Position numbers and translations under genes: made by a program | The notes under the pieces: generated by a model | Told to the model about the DNA's origin: nothing | The model's database searches: none | Seen by the model: the letters and a program-made list of their open reading frames with translations, nothing else | NCBI GenBank assembly: GCA_035555595.1 | Contig: DATMGK010000031.1 | Location: 23,239 to 87,238, forward strand | Direction of reading: 5' to 3' | Source of the DNA: Croceibacterium_A sp035555595 | GTDB lineage: Bacteria; Pseudomonadota; Alphaproteobacteria; Sphingomonadales; Sphingomonadaceae | DNA length: 64,000 nt | Shown: positions 8,472-15,816 of the stretch, in pieces | Layout of the letters: the number at the start of each line of letters is the position of its first letter | Numbering within the stretch: position 1 is the stretch's first letter

Positions 8472-8933
8472 ATGAGCCCCCTCTTCTCGATGAAGCCGGA
8501 ATCGGTTTCCATAATCGAAGCGGCCGATAAGCGGGCCGTGCTCGAGGCGTTGAGTGCTGCCCTCGCCCGGGGGTGGAATCTCGACGCGGCTGAAGTTCTG
8601 GAGCAGCTTGAGGAGAGGGAGCGTCTGGGCAGCACGGGCTTTGGCCGCGGCGTGGCGATTCCGCATGCGCGCTTGCCGGGCTTGCAACGCCCCGTTGCCG
8701 CCTTGCTCAAGCTGGAACAACCGATCGATTTCGCGGCGGCCGATGGTCTGCCGGTCAATCTGGTGGTGGGCCTGCTCTCTCCGGAAAACTGCGGCGCGAC
8801 GCACCTTCACGCTCTGGCGGCCATTTCCCGCCTGATGCGCGATGAACGGGTGCATGAAGCCCTGAGCGAAGCCCCCGACGAAGAAGCGCTTTTCAGCCTG
8901 CTGAACAATGCCGCGGACCGCGACGCTGCCTGA
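8472..8933 (+). CDS. ptsN: nitrogen-regulatory PTS EIIA component (PtsN/EIIANtr)
   Basis: PtsN is the terminal phosphate acceptor of the nitrogen PTS relay and acts by protein contacts. The phosphorylated histidine lies in GRGVAIPHARLPGL, and the ERERLGSTGFG segment before it is typical. From ATG 8472 the length is 153 aa, normal for the family. An upstream in-frame GTG at 8403 would place the UUCG hairpin inside the coding region, so I reject it. The end overlaps the following thioesterase by 26 bases. Confidence 0.9.
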   Translation: MSPLFSMKPESVSIIEAADKRAVLEALSAALARGWNLDAAEVLEQLEERERLGSTGFGRGVAIPHARLPGLQRPVAALLKLEQPIDFAAADGLPVNLVVGLLSPENCGATHLHALAAISRLMRDERVHEALSEAPDEEALFSLLNNAADRDAA

Positions 8934-9399
8934 TACGAACGTGAACGCAGGGCCAAGCGGAGCCGAAGGGCATTTCCGCGCGCTCGAAACGCTTTACGCA
9001 TCGGCGCCGATAAACCGTTCGTTTCAGTCCCGGCTTGAAGTTCTGGACGAGGGGCGCGCGCGCATTCGCTTCATGGTGGATGATCGGGTGCATCACGCCG
9101 CCGGCGCGGCACATGGCACGATCTATTTCAAGATGCTCGACGATGCGGCGTTCTATGCAGCCAATTCGATGGTCAGCGATCGCTTCCTGCTGACCACCGC
9201 CTTCAACCTGCACTTCACCAAACCGGTGCGGGCGGGTGAGGTCGTGGCGGAAGGCCAGTGGATCAGCGGCCGTCGGCGCGTGTTCATTGCCGAGGCGCAT
9301 CTGGTGGACAGCGAAGGCGACGAGATCGGGCGCGGCACCGGCACCTTCATGCGCTCTCACATCCCGCTTTCCAGCCTGCCCGGTTATCGAATCGGCTAG
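8908..9399 (+). CDS. PaaI-type hotdog-fold thioesterase
   Basis: This 163-aa protein has the hotdog pattern of PaaI/DUF4442 acyl-CoA thioesterases: HHAAGAAHGTIYFKMLDDAAFYA (first strand and long helix), then FNLHFTKPVRAGEVVAEGQW. The substrate is unknown. The start at ATG 8908 lies inside ptsN and has no clear Shine-Dalgarno sequence; a GTG at 8941, just after the ptsN stop, is also possible and loses only unconserved residues. The next gene follows within a few bases. Confidence 0.82.
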   Translation: MPRTATLPDTNVNAGPSGAEGHFRALETLYASAPINRSFQSRLEVLDEGRARIRFMVDDRVHHAAGAAHGTIYFKMLDDAAFYAANSMVSDRFLLTTAFNLHFTKPVRAGEVVAEGQWISGRRRVFIAEAHLVDSEGDEIGRGTGTFMRSHIPLSSLPGYRIG

Positions 9400-9403
9400 A
9401 CCG

Positions 9404-9745
9404 GTGGATTCGCGAATACCCGCGCATCTGGAAGTGACCGGCCTGATCCGTGCTGTGGAGGCGGCAGGCGGCTTCGCCACAGTGATTGCCAAAGGGGAAC
9501 GCGATGCGGGCACCCTGCTTGTCATTTGTTCCGACAAAGGCGCCGCCGGCGCAGCATATGAACGCATGCCGCAGCCGGATGGAAGCCGCGGATGGACCCC
9601 TACTCGCCAACAAAACCCTGAAAATCCACACGATTTCTGGGATTATCTTGACCGCCGCAAACGGCAGGACAGCGATCTGTGGATCGTGGAGTTAGATGTC
9701 CCAGAAGGGGAACGTTTTATCGATTTAAAGGGAACCCCCGGTTGA
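9404..9745 (+). CDS. DUF1491 family protein
   Basis: The 113-aa protein starts at GTG 9404 (VDSRIPAHLEVTGLIRAVEAA), four bases after the thioesterase stop, and continues with GGFATVIAKGERDAGTLLVI and a terminal LWIVELDVPEGERFI. These are hallmarks of DUF1491, a small alphaproteobacterial family of unknown function. It is predicted soluble. Codons upstream of 9404 in the same frame read through the thioesterase gene and are not conserved, which decides the start. Confidence 0.85.
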   Translation: MDSRIPAHLEVTGLIRAVEAAGGFATVIAKGERDAGTLLVICSDKGAAGAAYERMPQPDGSRGWTPTRQQNPENPHDFWDYLDRRKRQDSDLWIVELDVPEGERFIDLKGTPG

Positions 9746-9857
9746 CCGCATGGCAGCGATCGCTATTTGGCGCGCGACTTTCCAACAGCGTTCGCGACCG
9801 CAATGGCAATGGTGCCTGTCGTGTCGCGCGCCAGACGGGGAGTGGCCGGCAGGCCCG

Positions 9858-9879
9858 ATCCGATATGGGGGTATCGGAT
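9858..9879. repeat. 8-bp inverted repeat in the DUF1491-hydrolase gap
   Basis: ATCCGATA and TATCGGAT form a perfect 8-bp stem around a G-rich six-base loop, within the 204-base gap 9746-9949. There is no T-run. It could be a transcript-end hairpin or an operator for the downstream hydrolase. Nothing else in the gap is clear. Confidence 0.45.
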
Positions 9880-9949
9880 TATCCGCGCGGACGCTGATGC
9901 ATCCGCCTTGTCTGCATAGGTCCGCTCACCGCCTCGAGTAACGGGATCG

Positions 9950-10582
9950 ATGAGTTTTGCAGTCCGGGCCGGGGCCATCGCCGCGGCCACCCTTTCGTTT
10001 ATAGTTCTGCTGGGCACGACAGGTTCGGATGCCCGCGCGGAAATCCAGGCTCCGGCGCTGATTCAGCCGGCCGATCCCTCTACAACCGAAGATTCGACAC
10101 TTCCGCGCTTCGTTGCGGAACCGGTTGTTCAGCCCCTGCCCGCCGAATACGGCGAAACCGATGAAGCCGCATCGCTGGCCGATCTGGTGCAGCAAATGCC
10201 GGACGTAGAACTCTCGGGCGATCTGAAATGCCTGGCGCAGGCGATCTATTTCGAAGCTCGGGGCGAACCGCTGGACGGTCAGCTCGCGGTGGCCGAAGTG
10301 ATCATCAACCGCACGCAGTCCCATCTCTACCCGGCGGACTATTGCTCTGTCGTGGCGCAGCCCGCGCAGTTCTCGTTCGTGCGCCGCGGTTCGATACCGC
10401 AGCCGAACCGATCGTCAGCGGCATGGGCGCGGGCCAAGGCCGTGGCTCAGATCGCGCATCAGGACTTGTGGGATAGCGGTGCCGAAGGCGCGCTCTATTT
10501 CCATTCCACGCGGGTCAAACCCCAGTGGGCCCGTCGCAAGACGGCTGTGGCGCGCATCGATACGCACGTCTTCTATCGCTGA
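9950..10582 (+). CDS. secreted SleB/CwlJ-like cell wall hydrolase
   Basis: The 210-aa protein has an N-terminal signal segment (hydrophobic about 8-22, cleavage after DARA near 30), a Pro-rich spacer, and a Hydrolase_2 domain from about residue 95. The domain begins CLAQAIYFEARGEPLDGQLA, with the likely catalytic glutamate in FEARGE, followed by VAEVIINR and the QFSFV segment. Such proteins cleave peptidoglycan in the periplasm; Gram-negative members are not tied to spores. It ends 16 bases before the convergent xthA. Confidence 0.88.
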   Translation: MSFAVRAGAIAAATLSFIVLLGTTGSDARAEIQAPALIQPADPSTTEDSTLPRFVAEPVVQPLPAEYGETDEAASLADLVQQMPDVELSGDLKCLAQAIYFEARGEPLDGQLAVAEVIINRTQSHLYPADYCSVVAQPAQFSFVRRGSIPQPNRSSAAWARAKAVAQIAHQDLWDSGAEGALYFHSTRVKPQWARRKTAVARIDTHVFYR

Positions 10583-10597
10583 CGGGCAGCCCCGGTC

Positions 10598-11371
10598 TCA
10601 GGTGGCCAGTTCCACCCAGACCGGGGTATGATCGCTGGCTTTTTCCCGCCCACGATATTCCTTGTCGACCCCGGCGGCGACCATCCGGTCGGCGCATTGG
10701 GGCGACAGCAGCAGGTGATCGATGCGGAAGCCGTGGTCCCGCTGCCACGCGCCGGCCTGATAATCCCAGAAGGTCCACACGCCGCCCTGCGGGTTCAGCG
10801 TGTCGATCGCATCGGTCCAGCCATCGTTGAGCAGGCGGCGATAGGCGTCGCGTGATTCCGGCTGCATCAAGGCATCCGCCGCCATGGCGCGGACGGAGAA
10901 TACGTCCTTGTCTTCGGGGATCACGTTGAAGTCACCCACCACCACGGCGGGTATTTCCGCCGCCAGCAGCTCGTTCAGGCGGTTTCTCAGGCGCGCCATC
11001 CACGCGATCTTATAATCGAACTTGGGCCCCGGATGCGGGTTGCCATTGGGCAGGTAGAGATTGACGATCCGCACGCCGCCCACGTCCGCTTCGATGAAGC
11101 GCGCCTGCTCGTCTTCAGGATCGCCGGCAAGGCCCCGGCCAGCTTCCACCGGCTCAACACCATCGGCCAGAATGGCCACGCCGTTAAAGCCCTTCTGCCC
11201 GTGCCAGATCGCCCGATAGCCGATCTTTTCGAACTCCCCGACGGGGAAGTCGTCGTCCTGGCACTTGATTTCCTGAAGGCAGGCGACCGTCGGCCGGCGC
11301 TCCTCCAGCCATTCGATCAGGCGCGGCATGCGCGCCCTCACTCCGTTGATGTTGAAACTGGCGATCCTCAC
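10598..11371 (-). CDS. xthA: exodeoxyribonuclease III / AP endonuclease
   Basis: This enzyme cuts DNA at abasic sites and degrades 3' ends during base-excision repair. Motifs are the N-terminal RIASFNINGVRAR, the metal-binding glutamate in CLQEIKCQD, VVGDFNVIPEDKDV, RIDHLLLS, and the C-terminal catalytic SDHTPVWVEL. I place the start at GTG 11371 (257 aa), which begins at the conserved strand. A longer frame to 11500 would overlap erpA and adds unrelated residues. It follows erpA by 58 bases. Confidence 0.93.
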   Translation of the reverse strand: MRIASFNINGVRARMPRLIEWLEERRPTVACLQEIKCQDDDFPVGEFEKIGYRAIWHGQKGFNGVAILADGVEPVEAGRGLAGDPEDEQARFIEADVGGVRIVNLYLPNGNPHPGPKFDYKIAWMARLRNRLNELLAAEIPAVVVGDFNVIPEDKDVFSVRAMAADALMQPESRDAYRRLLNDGWTDAIDTLNPQGGVWTFWDYQAGAWQRDHGFRIDHLLLSPQCADRMVAAGVDKEYRGREKASDHTPVWVELAT

Positions 11372-11429
11372 GCGGGGATTCTTATGGCCTCCGCCGCTGA
11401 TTGGCCAGCGCGGATGCCGAATGGCGGGA

Positions 11430-11759
11430 TCAGATGCCGAAGCTTGATCCGCAGCCACAGCCCGCGGCCGCCTGCGGGTTTTCGACCTTGAATGCCGCAC
11501 CGCCCAGCGATTCGACGTAATCCACCGTGCTGCCTGCGACCAGGTCCAGACTCACCGGATCGACCACCAGCCGCACTCCGCCGGTTTCGCTGATCGAATC
11601 GCCATCTTCTGCCGTGTCGGCCAGATTGAACCTGTATTGGAAGCCGGAACAGCCGCCCCCCTCCACCGACAGGCGCAGGATAGCGGGCTTGCCCTGCTTG
11701 CGCGCGATCATTTCCACGCGTCCGGCGGCAGCTTCGGTAAGGATCAGCGGATTGGCCAT
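11430..11759 (-). CDS. erpA: A-type iron-sulfur carrier ErpA
   Basis: ErpA is an A-type carrier that hands Fe-S clusters to target enzymes. The 109-aa protein has the three cluster cysteines in GGGCSGFQY and in AGCGCGSSF near the C-terminus, and the start LTEAAAGRVEMIA is typical. The suf operon with its own A-type carrier (sufA) is about 27 kb away in this window, so two A-type proteins are present. It may be co-transcribed with xthA downstream. Confidence 0.92.
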   Translation of the reverse strand: MANPLILTEAAAGRVEMIARKQGKPAILRLSVEGGGCSGFQYRFNLADTAEDGDSISETGGVRLVVDPVSLDLVAGSTVDYVESLGGAAFKVENPQAAAGCGCGSSFGI

Positions 11760-11790
11760 GCGCGGGATGTAGGGTTCCCCAGCGCGCGGC

Positions 11791-12222
11791 TCAAGCCGTG
11801 CGGATATAATCCCTCATCGCAGCCGCTTCGTTCTCGATCGCCTCGATACGGTATTTCACCAGATCGCCGATGGAAACGAACGCGACAAGGCGGTCATTCT
11901 CCAGCACCGGCAGGTGGCGGATGCGCCGCCGGGTCATCAGTTCCAGCGCGTCGAGCACCGCTGTCGATGGATCGACGGTGATCGGCGGCGCCGTCATGAC
12001 GTCGCCGATGCGGATATCCAATGCGTCCGCGCCATGCCGGGCGATGCAGTAAAGCAGGTCGCGTTCGGAAAAGATCCCCGCCACTTCCCCCTGATTCAGC
12101 ACCGGCATCGCACCGATGCGACGTTCGGCAAGCCGCTCTGCCGCGTCGCGCACGGTTTCATGTGGCTGACAATGGACGACCTGCTGTGGCTCGCGTCCGG
12201 CGACCATCCGGGCAATCGTCAT
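11791..12222 (-). CDS. tandem CBS-domain protein
   Basis: The 143-aa protein is made of two CBS motifs (about residues 10-65 and 75-130), with VRDAAERLAERRIGAMPVLN and LDALELMTRRRIRHLPVLEN as the paired core segments. CBS pairs usually bind adenine nucleotides such as AMP or ATP; no effector domain is attached, so it may act on a partner protein. ATG 12222 is preceded by AAAGGGGAG, a strong ribosome-binding site. The role is unknown. Confidence 0.9.
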   Translation of the reverse strand: MTIARMVAGREPQQVVHCQPHETVRDAAERLAERRIGAMPVLNQGEVAGIFSERDLLYCIARHGADALDIRIGDVMTAPPITVDPSTAVLDALELMTRRRIRHLPVLENDRLVAFVSIGDLVKYRIEAIENEAAAMRDYIRTA

Positions 12223-12338
12223 CACAACTCTCCCCTTTGTCGGACAGGGAACATGCCATGAAATGCTGATTTGACCAAACCCGCCCCGTCAGGCGGTTAG
12301 GCGTTGCCATTGTGCGCGGCGGTCGCCATCTGGGCGGC

Positions 12339-12650
12339 ATGGTCAAGCCTTCCCCGCTGGATGACCCGCGCATCTCCGTCCACGCCTGGGCACGCTACAA
12401 GCGGCTCATGCGGCTGATGTTTGGCATCACGACGGTCATGGTGATCGTTGCGCTCACCGCGATCTATCTTCGCGTTGGCATGGTTTCACCGCATTTCTTC
12501 ATCGCCACCGGTCTGGGGATCGCCTTCGCGATGCTGCTGATGTCGGCGTTGATGGGGCTGGTGTTCCTGTCCAGCGGAACCGGCCATGATGAAGCGGTAG
12601 AGGATCTTTCCGAAACGGAAGATCAGGCTTCGGGCACTCGCAAGCGATAA
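12339..12650 (+). CDS. small two-span membrane protein
   Basis: The 103-aa protein (MVKPSPLDDPRISVHAWARY) has two hydrophobic segments (about residues 28-48 and 57-80) and an acidic, charged tail. I do not recognise a named family; similar short proteins occur in sphingomonads. It is transcribed toward the ferredoxin gene, and the two coding ends overlap by 28 bases on opposite strands. ATG 12339 is preferred to an upstream in-frame ATG at 12312, which only adds charged unconserved residues. Confidence 0.7.
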   Translation: MVKPSPLDDPRISVHAWARYKRLMRLMFGITTVMVIVALTAIYLRVGMVSPHFFIATGLGIAFAMLLMSALMGLVFLSSGTGHDEAVEDLSETEDQASGTRKR

Positions 12651-12991
12651 TCCTCAACCGGAATGCCGCCGATCAGGTGTTCCTGAATGATCCGTTCCAG
12701 CACGTCCTCGGTGCAGGAATGATACCAGACCCCGTCAGGCCAGACGACGGCGATCGGGCCACCGGCGCAGATTTGCAGACAATCGGCCTTGGTCCGTTGC
12801 ACGCCGCCGCTGCTGACCAGCCCCAGTTCCTTCAGCCGTCGCTTCAGGAATTTCCACGCCGCTTCGCCCATCTCGCGCGTGCAACAGCACTGCTTTTCGC
12901 TCAGCGCGCAGAGGAATATCTGCCGTTTGATGGTGTCGCCGCCGATCCGCGCCAGCGCTTCGCGCGCGCGATCGATATCGTTTTCGGTCAT
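12623..12991 (-). CDS. thioredoxin-like [2Fe-2S] ferredoxin domain protein
   Basis: At 122 aa the protein fits the (2Fe-2S) ferredoxin-like fold related to NuoE and CobW-linked ferredoxins. Cysteines lie in IFLCALSEKQCCC, then in TKADCLQICAGGPIAVVWPDG, and finally in WYHSC, which together give the four-cysteine cluster pattern plus extra cysteines in the first motif. The role is electron transfer of unknown partner. The C-terminal coding end overlaps a convergent gene by 28 bases. Confidence 0.85.
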   Translation of the reverse strand: MTENDIDRAREALARIGGDTIKRQIFLCALSEKQCCCTREMGEAAWKFLKRRLKELGLVSSGGVQRTKADCLQICAGGPIAVVWPDGVWYHSCTEDVLERIIQEHLIGGIPVEDYRLRVPEA

Positions 12992-13022
12992 TGGCCGAAC
13001 ATGGGGTGCCGGCGGGCGGCCT

Positions 13023-13487
13023 TCACCCTTTCTTGCCGGCGATCCGCGCGATTTCCGCCTTCACGAGTCGTTCGACGATCTCGGGCAGATTGCGATCCAG
13101 CCATTCCGCCAGCATCGGCCGCAGCAATTCGCGGGTCATGCCTTCCAGCGAAGTTTCACCAGACCGGACGATCTGCGGCGGCACACCGGGTTCGGCAATC
13201 ATCGCCAGCGCGGCGAGCGATTCGCGCATCGATTGTGCGGCGCTAGCTGTCGTCAGGCTTTCCTCGCCGCCGATCAGCGCATCGGCCAGACCCAGATCGA
13301 GCACTTCGTCGTCGGCATCGTCCAGATCTTCGGGTTCTTCGACGATTGGGGCCACCGGCTGCGGGGCCACGCCGGTCACTTCGCGGCGACGGCGTTCAGC
13401 CTGCAACGTTTCGCGGTTGTCGCGCGCGATCACCTTCTTGATCGATTCCAGAATTTCTTCGACCGAGGGTTCGCCGTCGTGCCGCAT
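13023..13487 (-). CDS. popZ: PopZ-family polar organising protein (DUF2497)
   Basis: PopZ forms polymer networks at the cell pole that anchor the ParB-origin complex and cell-cycle kinases in alphaproteobacteria. The 154-aa protein has the N-terminal helix EPSVEEILESIKKVIARD, a Pro/acidic linker (about 35-75), and the C-terminal oligomerisation helices ending LLRPMLAEWLDRNLPEIVER. All three blocks of the family are present. ATG 13487 has AAGGGG just upstream. It is placed about 9 kb from the candidate origin that it would help to tether. Confidence 0.92.
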   Translation of the reverse strand: MRHDGEPSVEEILESIKKVIARDNRETLQAERRRREVTGVAPQPVAPIVEEPEDLDDADDEVLDLGLADALIGGEESLTTASAAQSMRESLAALAMIAEPGVPPQIVRSGETSLEGMTRELLRPMLAEWLDRNLPEIVERLVKAEIARIAGKKG

Positions 13488-13526
13488 GGTGCCCCTTAAA
13501 CCTCTGACAGACCCAGAACGGTGCCT

Positions 13527-15014
13527 TTACTGGACCGTCTGCACTTCGGGAATGTTCGCGTCCTGCGCCGGGATGTCAACGGTGCTGGTTGTCTGCACGG
13601 TCGGGTCGGGGTCACTGCCCCAGTCCCAGATGTCGTTGCGGATGCGGTCATAATTCACAACTGGATCATACAGCGGGCCGTATTCTTCCAGTCCCAGATC
13701 GCGCGCTTCCGCATGGCCCATCGCAGCCAGCAGGGTGAACGCGGCGACATAGGCATTGCGGCGCGCAGTCACGAGTTGGACTTGCGCGCTGAACAATTCC
13801 TGCTGGGCGTTCAGGATGTCCAGGATCGTGCGGTTGCCGACAGTGTTTTCCGCCCTCACCCCTTCCAGGCTCAGTTCGGCGGCGGAAACCGCGCTCTGGC
13901 TGGATTCGACGATCGAACTGGCCGCGCGCCAGCTGGCGAAAGCGCCGCGCACGGTGGAAATCACATCACGCTCTGCCGCGACCACCTGTTCCAGCGCGGC
14001 GGCGGATCGGGCCTGCGCCTGCCGTTCCTGCGCCAGCGGGCGACCACCCTGATAGAGTGGGATCGTGGCGCGCAAGCCCGCCTGTGCAGAGATCTGCTGC
14101 TGATCCGCCGAGGTGCCGGGAATGCTCGTTCCGAGCGTGCCGAGATAATCGGTAACACCACCGCTGCCGAACACTTCCACCTTCGGCAGCCGCGCGGCAC
14201 CGCTGGCGTTTACGTCGAATCCGGCCGCTTTCGCCCGTTCCCGTGCGCCGATCAGGTCGGGATTATCCTGCAGCGCGACATCGACTGCCAGTTCCACATC
14301 ATCCGGCAAGCCGGGAAGCGGCGGCGGCGCCTGCAGGTCGCCCGGCGCTGCGCCCACCAGCGCGATGAAGCCTTCGCGGGCGCGAATCAGGTTGGACTGC
14401 GCAGTACGCAGGTCGCCCCGCGCCAGCGCCAGCCGCGATTCGGATTGCGCCACGTCGGTGCGGGTCAGATCGCCGATCTCGAACCGGTCGCTCGTCGCTT
14501 GCAGGTTGACGCCCAGAACGTCGACATTGTTGGAGGCCAGGCCCACCAGCGCCTCGTTCTGGATCACGTCCATGTAAGCGGCGACAACCTGGCTGAAGAG
14601 CTGGCTTTCGCTCCCGCGCAGATCCGCGCGGCCTGCCAGCACTCGCGTTTCGGCTGCCCGCAGGGAGTTCTTCGTGGCCCCGCCGGCATAGATCGGCATT
14701 GAAAGGCTCAACTGCCCACCGAGCGAACGTTCCGGAGACGTGAAGGAGGACTGCGCCTGCTTCAGATATTCCGTATAGGTCGCTTGTCCGCTCAGGCTCG
14801 GCAGCGCATCCGCCCGGGCCAGCGGCACACCAGCATCGGTTGCCCGCAAGTTGGCTCGCGCAACTTCCAGATTGGGGTTGTTGCGATAGGCCTGCGCCAG
14901 CGCTTCTTTCAGCGTTTCCGCGTTACCTTCGGCCGTGGTTTGCGCGGCGAGAGGCGCTGCAACGAGGCAGGCGGCGGCAACGGCCAGCAGAAACCGTGGC
15001 CTTGACCGACTCAC
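13527..15014 (-). CDS. tolC: TolC-family outer-membrane channel protein
   Basis: TolC-type proteins form trimeric outer-membrane exit ducts for type I secretion and efflux pumps. The 495-aa protein starts at GTG 15014 with a signal peptide (SRPRFLLAVAAACLVAAPLA, cleavage near AQ) and has two outer-membrane efflux repeats with long helices (TLKEALAQAYRNNPNLEVAR at the start of the first). A longer open frame to 15731 runs through the PIMT gene in another frame and is rejected. The GTG lies three bases past the PIMT stop, so the two are coupled. Confidence 0.93.
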   Translation of the reverse strand: MSRSRPRFLLAVAAACLVAAPLAAQTTAEGNAETLKEALAQAYRNNPNLEVARANLRATDAGVPLARADALPSLSGQATYTEYLKQAQSSFTSPERSLGGQLSLSMPIYAGGATKNSLRAAETRVLAGRADLRGSESQLFSQVVAAYMDVIQNEALVGLASNNVDVLGVNLQATSDRFEIGDLTRTDVAQSESRLALARGDLRTAQSNLIRAREGFIALVGAAPGDLQAPPPLPGLPDDVELAVDVALQDNPDLIGARERAKAAGFDVNASGAARLPKVEVFGSGGVTDYLGTLGTSIPGTSADQQQISAQAGLRATIPLYQGGRPLAQERQAQARSAAALEQVVAAERDVISTVRGAFASWRAASSIVESSQSAVSAAELSLEGVRAENTVGNRTILDILNAQQELFSAQVQLVTARRNAYVAAFTLLAAMGHAEARDLGLEEYGPLYDPVVNYDRIRNDIWDWGSDPDPTVQTTSTVDIPAQDANIPEVQTVQ

Positions 15015-15016
15015 GC

Positions 15017-15652
15017 TCAGAAGCTCCACCGCCGGGGCGCGGCGAATTCCGGCAGGATGGGAATGCCCAGTTCCAGCAGCGGCAGCAGAGCCACTTCGCC
15101 GCCCACCTTGCGGCCGATTGCGAGCGAGGTGATGCCATCGCGCGACAGCCCGGTGACCACCCGGCCGCCTTCCGCCAGCCGCGAAACCAGCGAATCGGGC
15201 AATTGTTCGATCGCGCCATCGATCACCAGCAGGGTCGCGGTGCCTTTCCCTCGCGTGGCGGCCAGCGCAGCGGCAGGGTCGATGGCCTGCAACGATCCGA
15301 CCAGCGGGCGCAGCAGTTCGGCGAGATAGCCGCTGCCGCCTTCGACCACGATCGCGCTGTCGCCAGCCGCCGGGGCGGCTTCCTGCAGCATCATGCCGTG
15401 AACCACCGGCGCGGCCAGGCTGCGGCCGTCGCCCAGGTCTATCGCGCGGTCGATATAGGCGTAACCGCGCGCGCCCTCGGGCACGAAGTTTTCCCGCGGG
15501 ACATCGGACATGCGCCGCAGAATCCATTCGGCGTTGACGCCGCTGGTCCGCAACTGGCCGTCGATCATTGCCGACAACGCCTTGCTGCCTTGGGCGGGGC
15601 TGGTTTGCGCGGGCGCTTGCCCGGCGGGGGATCGGTCTGCCACGATCGTCAC
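15017..15652 (-). CDS. protein-L-isoaspartate O-methyltransferase-like protein
   Basis: PIMT repairs isoaspartyl residues using S-adenosylmethionine. This 211-aa protein has the family fold: RRMSDVPRENFVPEGARGYAY, AIDLGDGRSLAAPVVHGMML and a C-terminal hydrophobic strand. The SAM-binding motif I, normally near EIGTGSGYQ, reads VVEGGSGYLAELL here, so one glycine-rich position differs. The start is GTG 15652; the internal ATG 28 codons later is possible. It is coupled to tolC, a pairing common in alphaproteobacteria. Catalytic activity should be treated as uncertain. Confidence 0.85.
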   Translation of the reverse strand: MTIVADRSPAGQAPAQTSPAQGSKALSAMIDGQLRTSGVNAEWILRRMSDVPRENFVPEGARGYAYIDRAIDLGDGRSLAAPVVHGMMLQEAAPAAGDSAIVVEGGSGYLAELLRPLVGSLQAIDPAAALAATRGKGTATLLVIDGAIEQLPDSLVSRLAEGGRVVTGLSRDGITSLAIGRKVGGEVALLPLLELGIPILPEFAAPRRWSF

Positions 15653-15816
15653 TTCTGGAACGTCTCTCGTCGGTTGCGCCGCGTGCCTTAGGGCTTGCGG
15701 GGAACATGGGCAATGGCCGCGATTGTCGCAAGCCGCCTGATGCCCCGCACAGTCTTTGACCGCAGGCCCACGCCGGGCCTATGGGGCGCCATCGTCAGGA
15801 ATGGAGTGCCGGCTGG

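Noticed and set aside
15015..15731. N-terminal extension of the tolC frame
   Set aside because: Runs through the PIMT gene in another frame; signal peptide begins at GTG 15014.
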